62,071 nucleotides of DNA from assembly GCF_000685015.1 (NCBI RefSeq), contig NZ_BAYA01000020.1:1-62071 (forward strand), in the 5' to 3' direction. Position numbers and translations under genes: made by a program. The first letter of the stretch is position 1. Each line of letters starts with the position of its first letter. The notes beneath the pieces were generated by a model. The model was given only the letters and a program-made list of their open reading frames with translations. It searched no databases and was not told the DNA's origin. Below are positions 50,592 through 58,949 of the stretch, in pieces. The stretch comes from Paraburkholderia bannensis NBRC 103871 (GTDB taxonomy: Bacteria; Pseudomonadota; Gammaproteobacteria; Burkholderiales; Burkholderiaceae).

Positions 50592-50699
50592 TGTCGATGC
50601 GGGCAAGCGCTTAGGGCGCGGGCATTCGTGCCGATACATTTCAAAATTCGCGTGGCCTAATCTGAACGTATCGCTCATGCTCATTTCCGGAACCGCACC

Positions 50700-51233
50700 A
50701 TGCCCCACTCTCCTGGCAACCTCCCCACGCCCGCCGACGATGCCCGCGCCAATTTCCGGCAAGCCATGGCGCACCTGCCCGCAGCCGTCAATGTCATCAC
50801 GACCGATGGCCCAGCCGGGCGCTGCGGCATCACGGCCAGCGCGGTTTGCTCCGTGACCGATACGCCGCCCACGGTGCTGGTTTGCCTGAACCGGTCGAGC
50901 GCGATGCACCCCGCTTTTGAAGGCAACCGGCGCGTCTGCATCAACGTGCTGCCCGGCGAGCATGAAGACCTTGCGAAGCATTTCGCGGGCCTCACGAAGC
51001 TGCCGATGGACGAGCGCTTTGCCTTGCCCGGCTGGGACGCTGGCGACTCCGATGTACCCGTCCTGCGCGACGCGCTAGCCAGTATCGAGGGCAATATCGT
51101 CGAGATGAAGGAAGTCGGCTCGCATTCGGTGATGTTCGTGGAAGCCACTCGCATTCGTGTGCGCAGCGACGGTGACGGGCTGGTCTATTTCAGCCGCAAT
51201 TTTCATCGGATCACGCGTCCGGTGGCAGCCTGA
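50700..51233 (+). CDS. iacG: flavin reductase IacG
   Basis: A 177-residue NAD(P)H:flavin oxidoreductase of the flavin_reduct family (FRQAMAHLPAAVNVITTDGP, then GITASAVCSVTDTPPTVLVCLN, and the C-terminal GDGLVYFSRNFHRI). It provides free reduced flavin to the IacA monooxygenase. It is divergent from the response-regulator gene and followed by a terminator. Confidence 0.92.
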   Translation: MPHSPGNLPTPADDARANFRQAMAHLPAAVNVITTDGPAGRCGITASAVCSVTDTPPTVLVCLNRSSAMHPAFEGNRRVCINVLPGEHEDLAKHFAGLTKLPMDERFALPGWDAGDSDVPVLRDALASIEGNIVEMKEVGSHSVMFVEATRIRVRSDGDGLVYFSRNFHRITRPVAA

Positions 51234-51250
51234 CCGCTTGACGACTGCAA

Positions 51251-51279
51251 TGAAAAAGCGCCCATTTCGGGCGCTCTTT
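51251..51279. terminator. bidirectional terminator after iacG
   Basis: AGCGCCC and GGGCGCT form a 7-bp stem around ATTTC, preceded by a run of five A and followed by CTTT. It lies between the convergent iacG and dehydrogenase genes. Confidence 0.8.
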
Positions 51280-51286
51280 CGTACTA

Positions 51287-52294
51287 TCAAGCGGGTTTGC
51301 GTATCGCGCCGTCGAATTCCGGCGCCAGTCCCAAATGATCCAGCATCGCCCCAAACGACGCCACGCGCCGATGCACATAATCGGGCACGTCGACATCGGC
51401 GTAATCGTAGAAGCCCTTGCGCGTACGCAGCCCGTCGCGGCCTTGCTCCATATTGTCGATGACGGCCTGCGCCGGTTCGAAACGCGGCGCAATTTCACGC
51501 GCAAGATAGTTCGAAGCGTAAAAGAGAATATCGCAGCCGCCCCAATCGATGAATTCGAGCAGCCCAAGCACTGCGAAACGCAGCCCAAAACCCGTGCGTA
51601 TTGCCGTGTCGATATCTTCCGCGCTGGCCACGCCCTCTTCGACCATGCGCGCCGCTTCGTTCATCGCGAGCGCCTGGATACGCGGCACGATATAGCCCGC
51701 GGACGGCGCGCAAACAATGGGCCGCTTGCCGATGCGCGTCAGCAGGTCGGTTGTTAGCGCAACGGTATCGGCATGCGTGGCGTCGCTGCGGCTCACTTCA
51801 ACGAGCGGAATCAAATGCGCGGGATTGAGCCAATGCGCGTTGATAATGCGCCCAGGCCGCGCGCTGATCGCCTGCAATTGCGTGACCAGGAAAGTCGAGG
51901 TAGTCGAAGCAATGACCGCGTGCTCCGCGAGTGCGCTTTCCATCCAGCGCAAGGCGTCGGCTTTCACGTCCAGCACTTCGGGCACCGCTTCAAAGACGAG
52001 CGCTGCCTCGCGCAACGCTTTCGCACCGTTCTCACGGCTCACGAATTCGATACGCTCAAGAACCCGCGCGGCCTGATCGGCAGTCAAACGCCCCAGCGCC
52101 ACAAGCGACTGCAATTGCTCGCTGATTGCAGTGCGAGCCTTCTGGACAAAGACATCATGCTCCGCGTGGGAACGCACCTTGAAATCCACGAGCGTCGCCT
52201 GCAGTCCCGCGAAAGCAACGGCAAGCGCGATACCCTGGCCCATGCGGCCCGCGCCCACCATATGCACGCGCCCTATGCCCTGAGCGGCGCTCAC
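51287..52294 (-). CDS. 3-hydroxyacyl-CoA dehydrogenase family protein
   Basis: A 335-residue NAD-dependent dehydrogenase. The N-terminal Rossmann motif is VHMVGAGRMGQGIALAVAFAG; the catalytic-domain sequence INAHWLNPAHLIPLVEV has the His expected of this family, and GLRFAVLGLLEFIDWGG lies in the helical C-terminal domain. It starts with GTG overlapping the upstream stop (GTGA). The family includes 3-hydroxybutyryl-CoA dehydrogenases and L-gulonate/carnitine-type 3-dehydrogenases; the hydrophilic-substrate type seems likelier because no CoA genes accompany it. Its role near iac is unknown. Confidence 0.87.
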   Translation of the reverse strand: MSAAQGIGRVHMVGAGRMGQGIALAVAFAGLQATLVDFKVRSHAEHDVFVQKARTAISEQLQSLVALGRLTADQAARVLERIEFVSRENGAKALREAALVFEAVPEVLDVKADALRWMESALAEHAVIASTTSTFLVTQLQAISARPGRIINAHWLNPAHLIPLVEVSRSDATHADTVALTTDLLTRIGKRPIVCAPSAGYIVPRIQALAMNEAARMVEEGVASAEDIDTAIRTGFGLRFAVLGLLEFIDWGGCDILFYASNYLAREIAPRFEPAQAVIDNMEQGRDGLRTRKGFYDYADVDVPDYVHRRVASFGAMLDHLGLAPEFDGAIRKPA

Positions 52295-53403
52295 TGGCGG
52301 ACTCCGCTAGCGAGCATCGCTCGCAGCGCCGTTCGCGGCAACGACGCCATCCCGAGCGCTTCGAGCGTGCGTCCCTGCGCGTACAGATCGCGTCCCGTCA
52401 CCGCGCTCGCCAGCGAGAGCAGTCCCTGCGCAACCGGCGTCGGCACGCCCGCATAACGCCCACAGGAAACGATGAAAGACAACCCGAGGCGCGTGTCCTC
52501 CAGCATGTAACGATGGCTCTGCAAATCGATCTTCTCGCGCCAGTCGCCGCTATCGGTGAGCTTGCCGTGCGCGCCGCGCCCATACATCCATTCGTCGCCT
52601 TCGCTCGCGTAGTGATCGGCGAGCGGGAAATGCGGCGCGCCGTAACCAAGCGCTTCGCGCACCGCCATGCGCTCGGCGTCCAGCGCATTGGTCACGCGCC
52701 GGATCGACGGCTGCGTGCCTTCGTTATGGATATCCCAGCTTTCGAAGTGTTCGAGCGGCCCCGCATTCATCAGAATGAGCGGCGGGTGGATGACCGGGCC
52801 CGCATTCATCAATGCGCCGGACAGCGCATCCTCGATGCGCTCGACCGCTGGATAGGCGCTTTCGAGAATCTCGAAGGCCCAGTCTCCAGCGTCGGCGGGA
52901 AAGACGCCCGTCGGCAGACGCGTTGCATAAGCACTGATCACGACGCGATTCGCACCGTGCGTGCGCACGAGATACGGCAGCGTGCCTGTTTCGGCGACTG
53001 CCACCCGGCTGCGATTACCCGCGGCGGCAAGCGCATCGGCGAATATCATGCTACCGAACGTGCCGGGCGGCAAATAGACGACTTGTCCGTCTTTCAACAG
53101 CGGTGCGAGTTGCGCGGCGAGCGGTTCATGCGTGATAGCAGGCAGTGGAATGACGATCAATTGCGCCCCGTCCACGGCGTGTGCGATATCGTCCACCACC
53201 TCAATCGCCCCGGCTTGACGCTGCCCGGCAAGCGGCACGCGACGCGTACCACGCCAGTCCTGCACCTCCAGTGCGCCAAGCGTGCGCAGCTTTTGCGCCG
53301 CATCGCGATCGCGCCGCCACCAGCTCACTTCGTGCCCTTTTTCCAGCATGTCGATAGCAGCCGCATGGCATCCGTGTCCACCACCCAGAACGCAGACCTT
53401 CAT
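52291..53403 (-). CDS. NAD/NADP octopine/nopaline dehydrogenase family protein
   Basis: A 370-residue opine-dehydrogenase-like protein. The nucleotide-binding motif is KVCVLGGGHGCHAAAIDMLE. The C-terminal octopine_DH domain starts near residue 185 (GPVIHPPLILMNAG, with the likely catalytic His). Opine dehydrogenases join or split an amino acid and a 2-oxoacid. It is coupled to the hydroxyacyl-CoA dehydrogenase by GTGA and divergent from an AraC gene. It might oxidise an opine or amino-acid conjugate; no experimental link to auxin is known to me. The ATG is at 53403. Confidence 0.85.
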   Translation of the reverse strand: MKVCVLGGGHGCHAAAIDMLEKGHEVSWWRRDRDAAQKLRTLGALEVQDWRGTRRVPLAGQRQAGAIEVVDDIAHAVDGAQLIVIPLPAITHEPLAAQLAPLLKDGQVVYLPPGTFGSMIFADALAAAGNRSRVAVAETGTLPYLVRTHGANRVVISAYATRLPTGVFPADAGDWAFEILESAYPAVERIEDALSGALMNAGPVIHPPLILMNAGPLEHFESWDIHNEGTQPSIRRVTNALDAERMAVREALGYGAPHFPLADHYASEGDEWMYGRGAHGKLTDSGDWREKIDLQSHRYMLEDTRLGLSFIVSCGRYAGVPTPVAQGLLSLASAVTGRDLYAQGRTLEALGMASLPRTALRAMLASGVRQ

Positions 53404-53656
53404 TCCCACTTCTCCTGTTTTGCGCATTCAGCGCCCGTGTTGCGTGAATCGGACGCGCGAATCGCTCGACCGCAAATCGGGTTGTCGAATTCGCGCGCTG
53501 ACTGGAATGAAATTACGCGCGGGGCGCTGCCCTGTCGCTTCAATTCGCGCAAGTCCGCTACGAATCCGGCAAGCCCTGGTTGCGGGCGCTTTTTTTCTCG
53601 CCGATCATGGCACTGACGAGCACGACAGACGCACGACGAATCGAAGAGACCGGCTT

Positions 53657-54637
53657 ATGACTCCCGCGATATCCCGCATGAACCCCAACCTGCTGCACGC
53701 CACGCACGCGCGCGCCGATATTGAGCGCACCGTCGCGCGTCTGCTCGGCCCGCACATCATGCAGGCGCAGGGACGCGAACCGCTCAATGCAGAGCTTTAC
53801 GACGTCGCGCTGGCACACGGCGGACTGGCGGAACTTAGCTATGGGCGGGCGACGCGCATCGATTTCGCGGGCAACGACACGCAATTCCTGTTTCGTCTCA
53901 CGCTTGCGGGCGCCTGCGAATTGAGCTCGGGCCGTGAGCACGCAGCCGTCACGCAGGGCGCGATCAGCGTTTCGTCGCCCGCGCGCGCGAGCCGCATCGA
54001 AACCAGCAACGACTGCCGCAGCCTGCTGCTGCGCATCGAGCGCCACGCCCTCGAATACAAGCTCGCGGAACTGCTGCAAGCGACGCCGCGCGCGCCGCTG
54101 CGCTTTGCGATGAGCGTCGACGCCACCCATCGCGGCGCGGCCGTCGTACGAGAAACGCTGGGGCACCTGCATCGGCTGCATGGGCAATGCGATGGCGCGA
54201 ACGCCGCCACGCTTTTCGGCAGCGATCTCACGCAGTGGCTCATGACCATGTTGCTCACGCAACTTCCGCATACGTACAGTGACGCGCTTCTGCGCAGCGA
54301 CACGCGCACACCGCTGCCCGTGCACGTACGCCGCGCTCGCGACCATATCGACGCCCACCTCGACACGCCGCTCACGCTTGCCGTTCTCGCCCGCGTGGCG
54401 GGCGTCTCGCCTCGCACCCTGCAGAACGGCTTCGCGCAGTTCGTGGGCATGTCGCCCGCGGTCTATGTGCGCGAACGGCGGCTTGACGCGGTGCATGCCG
54501 CCCTCACGCGCGATCCGCGAGCCAGCGTCGCGCAAACGATGCTTGCTTGCGGCGTCCAGAGCTTCGGCCACTTCACCAGGGCTTATGTGCGCCGCTACGG
54601 CCACGCGCCTTCGGTCACACGCGGACGGCCAGCATGA
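53657..54637 (+). CDS. AraC-family regulator (AraC_binding_2 type)
   Basis: A 326-residue AraC protein. The N-terminal AraC_binding_2 sensor domain covers about 30-200 (LAELSYGRATRIDFAGNDTQ). Two helix-turn-helix motifs lie at the C-terminus (LTLAVLARVAGVSPRTLQNG and QTMLACGVQSFGHFTRAYVR). This subgroup often regulates aromatic-compound genes such as those for anthranilate or benzoate. It is coupled to the LysR gene by ATGA and divergent from the opine-dehydrogenase pair. The start could be 53657 or 53678. Confidence 0.88.
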   Translation: MTPAISRMNPNLLHATHARADIERTVARLLGPHIMQAQGREPLNAELYDVALAHGGLAELSYGRATRIDFAGNDTQFLFRLTLAGACELSSGREHAAVTQGAISVSSPARASRIETSNDCRSLLLRIERHALEYKLAELLQATPRAPLRFAMSVDATHRGAAVVRETLGHLHRLHGQCDGANAATLFGSDLTQWLMTMLLTQLPHTYSDALLRSDTRTPLPVHVRRARDHIDAHLDTPLTLAVLARVAGVSPRTLQNGFAQFVGMSPAVYVRERRLDAVHAALTRDPRASVAQTMLACGVQSFGHFTRAYVRRYGHAPSVTRGRPA

Positions 54638-55692
54638 GTCACGCTCTCAACGACGCTACGCCTGCATTGGGCGCGGCGGGTGTTTCACCCGCCCATCCTG
54701 CGGCGCTGCGCGTGCAGGATCTCGATCTCAACCTGCTGAAGACGTTTCGCGCGGTGTATCAGGAGAAGCACGTGGGACGCGCTGCGCTGAGCCTGGGCGT
54801 CACGCAGCCTTCCGTGAGTTACGGACTCGGTCGCCTGCGCCTGATGTTTCGCGACGCCCTGTTTGTCCGCACCGGCCTGGGCGTGGAGCCGACACCGCGC
54901 GCGCGGCGTCTCGCGGCTTCGGTCGACAAGGCGCTCGCGATTCTTCAGGACGTGCTCGACGATGGCGCGAGCTTCACGCCCGAGACCACCCAGCGCGTGT
55001 TTCGCCTGCATATGAACGATTTCGCAGCCAGCGCCTGCTTGCCGACCTTGCTGGGCGCGCTCGACGCGCGTGCGCCGGGCGCGGTCGTGGAGACGCTCCA
55101 TCTGGACGAGCAACAGCTCAATATCGCGCTGGAAGCCGGCAAGATCGATTTCGCCATCGGCCACTTCAATCAGGCATCCGAACATTTTCAGCGCACCGAG
55201 CTATTGAGCGAGCGCTGTGTGCTGATTCTTTCGGAAGCCGCGAACCGTCGGCTTGGGCTCGCGGATGACTTCGTGCTCGACTCACGCGCGCCTGCTGGCT
55301 TGCGCCTTGTTGCCGTGATGTCGCATCCTCAATCGATGACGCTGCTGGAGCGGCACGAATTGACCCCGCGCGTGCGTGCGTCGCTGCCCGACTTTCTCGT
55401 GCTGCCCTCGCTGCTACAGGGCGCGGATTACGCGGCCATCGTGCCGCGCACCATTGCGCTGAGTTTTGCCGCGCAGCACCCCTGTGCGATCCACGAAATC
55501 GCCGACGCTCAAAGGTGGAGCGTGAACGCCTACTGGCACCGGCGCTTCGACGTCGATCCGGGCCATCGCTGGCTGCGCGCGTTGCTGGTCGAATTGTTTG
55601 GCATTGGCGAGCGCGAACCATTCGATACGTGGCTCGCATCGCCATGTCTCGATGCAAGCGAAGTTGGCGATGCAAGCGATCTGGACGACTAG
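54634..55692 (+). CDS. LysR-family regulator
   Basis: A 352-residue LysR protein with a 30-residue leader before the helix-turn-helix (DLDLNLLKTFRAVYQEKHVG, then SVSYGLGRLRLMFRDALFV). It is of the NodD/SyrM-like size and has a 25-residue acidic C-terminal tail. The start is inside the AraC stop. The final codons form the left copy of a duplicated junction with the porin gene. The target is unknown; the AraC and LysR pair may control the dehydrogenases, the porin or the MFS gene. Confidence 0.88.
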   Translation: MSHALNDATPALGAAGVSPAHPAALRVQDLDLNLLKTFRAVYQEKHVGRAALSLGVTQPSVSYGLGRLRLMFRDALFVRTGLGVEPTPRARRLAASVDKALAILQDVLDDGASFTPETTQRVFRLHMNDFAASACLPTLLGALDARAPGAVVETLHLDEQQLNIALEAGKIDFAIGHFNQASEHFQRTELLSERCVLILSEAANRRLGLADDFVLDSRAPAGLRLVAVMSHPQSMTLLERHELTPRVRASLPDFLVLPSLLQGADYAAIVPRTIALSFAAQHPCAIHEIADAQRWSVNAYWHRRFDVDPGHRWLRALLVELFGIGEREPFDTWLASPCLDASEVGDASDLDD

Positions 55693-55768
55693 AACGATGC
55701 GTGGCTGCCGTTATGTATCGTCGCGGCACCCGGACAGAGCACGGTGGAATCTGCGTTACCCTCGCAGA
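55689..55768 (-). pseudogene. remnant of the porin 3' end
   Basis: Read leftward in the porin frame, it encodes TVLCPGAATIHNGSHASF followed by a stop, versus TVLYTGAAMVRNGSHASF inside the intact porin at 57460. A further 22 nt (to about 55768) match porin bases near 57655 at 17 positions. Two internal stretches are missing relative to the intact gene. The stop codon of the neighbouring TPR gene (55756-55758) lies within this remnant. Confidence 0.8.
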
Positions 55769-57279
55769 TTCTGTAGCTCTTGAGCGACACGCACAATTAC
55801 GCTTGCCCAGTCGCCGCGTTCACGTTGTCGAAATACACGTGCGCGCGGATACCAGGGAGAATCGTCCCGATCATAAAGCCAGCGCCAGCAACCGTCGAAG
55901 CGGGACAATATCCACACGGGCTTGTTGAGTGCTCCAGCAACGTGCGCAACCGAAGAATCGACAGTAATCACCAGATCGAGCGACGCGATGATGGACGCCG
56001 TATCGAGGAAGTCCGCGACAAGTCCCATTGGATCGTAGGGGCGCAAGTCTGCCGGTAGATTGAAAATCTGTTGCCGTGCTATCTCCCCTTTCTGAAGACT
56101 CACGAACGTCACATCAGGAACGCGAAGAATCGGCAAGAATGAATCAACCGATACCGACCGTCGGCTATCCATCGTGCGCGCCGCAGCGGTATTGCGTCGA
56201 GGGTCGCCAGCCCAGACGAGGCCAACGCGCAGCCTTCCACGAGGCAAACGCTCACGCCACCATGAAATTCGTTCGGCATCGGCGCGCAGATAGGGCGTCG
56301 AACCAGGAATTGTCTCCAACGTCGAGCCGAAGCGATGGGGAAGGCTCATGACATGGCACCAGTAGTCATGGCGTTGAATCGTGCCATTGCCGTCTAGCGC
56401 ATAAACGGCGTCCACATCCTGAAGGCTCTTGAACAGACGCTGGAGTTCGGGCTGACACGCGATTGACACGCGCTCTGCGCCCCGACTTTTTAACCTCGAC
56501 GCGTAACGGCAAAACTGAATGGTGTCGCCGAATCCCTGCTCGGGCCAGACAAGGATCGATTTCCCGTCAAGCGATTCACCGTGCCACATAGGCCAGACGG
56601 CAGGCGGCGCAACGGTGATGTGAGCGCCTATCGCTGGATCGTATCTCGATTCATAGAGTGACCAGCCTTCCTCGTACTCACCCAGCGCAAATAGCGCGTG
56701 CGAAAGATTCAGCTTTGCCTCTGCAAAATCCGGGCTGATCGCCAACGCCTGACGATATGCCTGAATTGCCTCTCCTGGCTTTCCCTGATGGGCCAACACT
56801 CTACCGAGGTTACTCAGCATCTGATGAGAGTTTTCATTGCTTGCCAACCCACTTCGAAGAACGGATTCAGCCTCTGGAAGCTTGTCTAAATTGGTGAGCA
56901 ATACTCCCAGGTTATTCTTTGCCTGGTAAAAATCGGGATTGAGGTGGATCGCTTCCCGATAATGCTCCCCAGCTTCCTCCATTCGATTTGTCTCGCACAG
57001 AAGCAACCCCAACGCGTTCTGGACGGATTCGTCGCCGGGAAATTGCACCAGCGCCTGACGCAATATCGATTCCGCTTCTGGATTACACGATCGTTTTTGT
57101 AGAGTCGAACTCAACGCGATCTTCGCTTGTGGCCAACCAGGCTCGATCTCTGTCACCTTCCGGAATGCAGTTTCAGCTAGTTCGAACTCCTGGCGGCCAT
57201 AGTGGTCGCGACCAAGCTTGTACAAGGACATCGCATCCTGGTTGACCCGGCGAGCAGGTTCTTGAGCCGGTTGATTCAT
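55756..57279 (-). CDS. TPR protein with GT9/heptosyltransferase-like glycosyltransferase domain
   Basis: A 507-residue cytosolic protein. Five to six tetratricopeptide repeats cover about 15-220 (ALGLLLCETNRMEEAGEHYRE, then EAIQAYRQALAISPDFAEAK). A GT-B-like domain follows (SILVWPEQGFGDTIQFCRYA, GLVWAGDPRRN, and LDLVITVDSSVAHVAGAL). Such TPR-GT proteins may modify surface glycans or proteins. Its base composition is less GC-rich than its neighbours. It is inserted between a LysR gene and a porin, both of which left decayed duplicates at its borders. Its last residues and stop come from porin-derived sequence. Confidence 0.85.
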   Translation of the reverse strand: MNQPAQEPARRVNQDAMSLYKLGRDHYGRQEFELAETAFRKVTEIEPGWPQAKIALSSTLQKRSCNPEAESILRQALVQFPGDESVQNALGLLLCETNRMEEAGEHYREAIHLNPDFYQAKNNLGVLLTNLDKLPEAESVLRSGLASNENSHQMLSNLGRVLAHQGKPGEAIQAYRQALAISPDFAEAKLNLSHALFALGEYEEGWSLYESRYDPAIGAHITVAPPAVWPMWHGESLDGKSILVWPEQGFGDTIQFCRYASRLKSRGAERVSIACQPELQRLFKSLQDVDAVYALDGNGTIQRHDYWCHVMSLPHRFGSTLETIPGSTPYLRADAERISWWRERLPRGRLRVGLVWAGDPRRNTAAARTMDSRRSVSVDSFLPILRVPDVTFVSLQKGEIARQQIFNLPADLRPYDPMGLVADFLDTASIIASLDLVITVDSSVAHVAGALNKPVWILSRFDGCWRWLYDRDDSPWYPRARVFRQRERGDWASVIVRVAQELQNLRG

Positions 57280-57402
57280 TGTTCAATACTCCACAGTCAG
57301 CGCTTTTCGTAAGAGAAATTCGATAAGCGATGCTGACTGGCATTCAAACAAAGCAACATCAGATTCGTCCGAATTGGTGCGCGAGCGTATCGTTCAAACC
57401 AT

Positions 57403-57468
57403 CGCAGCTGTAGGGCTCGGCTTGCGCGGCCAACGTGCCGCGCACCATTGCGATGACGACTAGAACGA
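57403..57468 (+). pseudogene. remnant of the LysR 3' end
   Basis: Bases 57403-57455 match 55409-55461 of the LysR gene at 44 of 53 positions. They continue directly into GACGACTAGAACGA (57455-57468), the 14-mer that ends the intact LysR gene at 55684-55697. About 220 nt of the LysR gene are missing between the two blocks. This is the right-hand counterpart of the porin remnant. Confidence 0.75.
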
Positions 57469-58572
57469 CACAAGCATGCCCGCCACGAGCGAACTCGCGG
57501 TCGCGCCTGCCCTCGCAACCGCCACACCGCCGCCGCCCGCGCCGTTGATCGTGAACGACGCGTGGCTGCCGTTACGCACCATCGCCGCCCCTGTATAGAG
57601 CACGGTACGCTTGGACAGCGGATAGTCCAGGCGCAGCGCGTACGAATCTGCATTGCCGTCGCTGTCGCCAGTCTTGCGATAGTGACCGTAGCTAGCGAGC
57701 AGCTTCGCGCGCCCGATCGGCACCGTGGCGTCGATTTCATAGACGTCGTGATGCGGGTACGCGCTCAGCGAATCGACGGCCATCTGCACGTCAGGGCCGC
57801 CGCGATGCCGCAGATACAGGCCTGCGAGCTTGGCCCAGCCAAAGTCGTAAGATGCACCCGCGACGAAATAATTGCCCTGCGCCGTGGGGCTTTGCGTAGT
57901 GAGGGACGCCGCCGTGACCGGGCTGAACTTCTGCTCCATCCACGCGATATCGAACGACAGCGGGCCGCGCGCGTAATTGAGCCCCGCGCCATAGCTGTCG
58001 CCTAGCGTCGCTGGCTGGCCGCTCGCGCCATTTGCGCCCCGTGCGGCAATACCCCGCAACATGAAGCCGTTCCATTGCGCCGAGGTCAACCGCACGGCAT
58101 TGTGCACGCGCAGATAAGCGGGCCCGACAAAGTTATTCGTAGCGTTGCCCCATTCGAGACCCGCGCCATAGCCAGGCAAGGCATAGGTCACCAGCACCGT
58201 GTGCAGGATCGTATAAAGCTCGCCCAGCTGCACGCCGCCGTATGGGCTCGTGAGACCCACCCATGCTTCGCGGCCGAACATCGCCCCGTTGTTCGAGAAA
58301 GCGCCATTCGCCGAGTTAAACCCGTTCTCAAGCTTGAAGATCGCGGCATATCCGCCACCCAGGTCTTCGATCCCCTTCATGCCCCATTCAGTCGCGAAGA
58401 GATTGCCGCTGCCCATGCGCGCAACGTGGTTCGGGCCGAAGTTCGTGTATTCGAGCGAGGTATCGATGCGGCCATACAAGGTGATGCTCGATTGCGCGAA
58501 AGCGATAGCGGGAAAAATCAGTGCGGCGCCGCATGCCGCACGTGCAACGCGTTGGAGAGAGTGAGGTTTCAT
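57460..58572 (-). CDS. outer-membrane porin (OmpC-like)
   Basis: A 370-residue Burkholderia-type porin. The signal peptide (MKPHSLQRVARAACGAALIF) ends at AIAFAQ, followed by SSITLYGRIDTSLEYTN. WGMKGIEDLGGGYAAIFKLE is the second hairpin. It ends in phenylalanine (LVAGMLVSF). I used the ATG at 58572. It is divergent from the MFS transporter, and the two may import the same aromatic substrate. Its last codons are repeated in the remnant at 55689. Confidence 0.9.
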   Translation of the reverse strand: MKPHSLQRVARAACGAALIFPAIAFAQSSITLYGRIDTSLEYTNFGPNHVARMGSGNLFATEWGMKGIEDLGGGYAAIFKLENGFNSANGAFSNNGAMFGREAWVGLTSPYGGVQLGELYTILHTVLVTYALPGYGAGLEWGNATNNFVGPAYLRVHNAVRLTSAQWNGFMLRGIAARGANGASGQPATLGDSYGAGLNYARGPLSFDIAWMEQKFSPVTAASLTTQSPTAQGNYFVAGASYDFGWAKLAGLYLRHRGGPDVQMAVDSLSAYPHHDVYEIDATVPIGRAKLLASYGHYRKTGDSDGNADSYALRLDYPLSKRTVLYTGAAMVRNGSHASFTINGAGGGGVAVARAGATASSLVAGMLVSF

Positions 58573-58681
58573 CTGTGTCTTTATTGAATGACCCGAAATC
58601 CGCGCCGCCATGCAGGCCGGCATTTATCTTGATTGCGTAGCGAGTCTAGGAACACCAATTTTCGAGGTCGATTAAACGCTC

Positions 58682-58698
58682 TCTATAACGCTTATAGA
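58682..58698. promoter_or_regulatory. LysR-type dyad TCTATAA-CGC-TTATAGA
   Basis: Perfect 7-bp arms with a 3-nt centre contain the T-N11-A pattern of LysR binding sites. It sits 110 nt from the porin start and about 250 nt from the MFS start, so it could regulate both. Confidence 0.55.
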
Positions 58699-58819
58699 CG
58701 GCATGCACCGATTGCCGCGAATCCTTTCCTCACAAGCCGTTGCCCGTGTTTCATCCAGGCGCATATGGGTGTTTTCTTTACCCTGCCGAGGGAAATTCAC
58801 TATCGTCGGGGCGGCACTC

Positions 58820-58839
58820 CCCATTTGTAATGGGTTTTT
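58820..58839 (+). terminator. terminator-like hairpin in the MFS leader
   Basis: CCCATT-TGT-AATGGG is followed at once by TTTTT, about 110 nt upstream of the MFS ATG. It has the form of an intrinsic terminator, but the stem is short (6 bp). It could attenuate MFS transcription. Confidence 0.4.
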
Positions 58840-58858
58840 GGCTGGATACATTGAATTC

Positions 58859-58897
58859 GTTTGTCTACGTGGTTTGTCTTTTTCGTTTGTCTGTCCC
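58859..58897 (+). repeat. three 13-nt direct repeats starting GTTTGTCT
   Basis: GTTTGTCT occurs at 58859, 58872 and 58885, exactly 13 nt apart, in the MFS leader between the hairpin and the ribosome site. The remaining 5 nt of each unit vary. Confidence 0.65.
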
Positions 58898-58949
58898 GTT
58901 CGCGTGCCACAGCGCACCGGACGCCTCAATGTCCCCTTGGAGAATTCGT

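Larger units (their letters stand above)
58573..58949. other. porin/MFS divergent region
   Basis: A 377-nt divergent control region with no gene I can support. It holds a LysR-type dyad (58682-58698), a terminator-like hairpin (58820-58839) and three 13-nt direct repeats (58859-58897), all upstream of the MFS start. Confidence 0.6.

Noticed and set aside
55756..57279. The TPR-GT gene as part of a transposon or integron cassette
   Set aside because: I found no transposase, terminal inverted repeats or attC-like site at its borders. Only the duplicated gene-junction remnants are visible.
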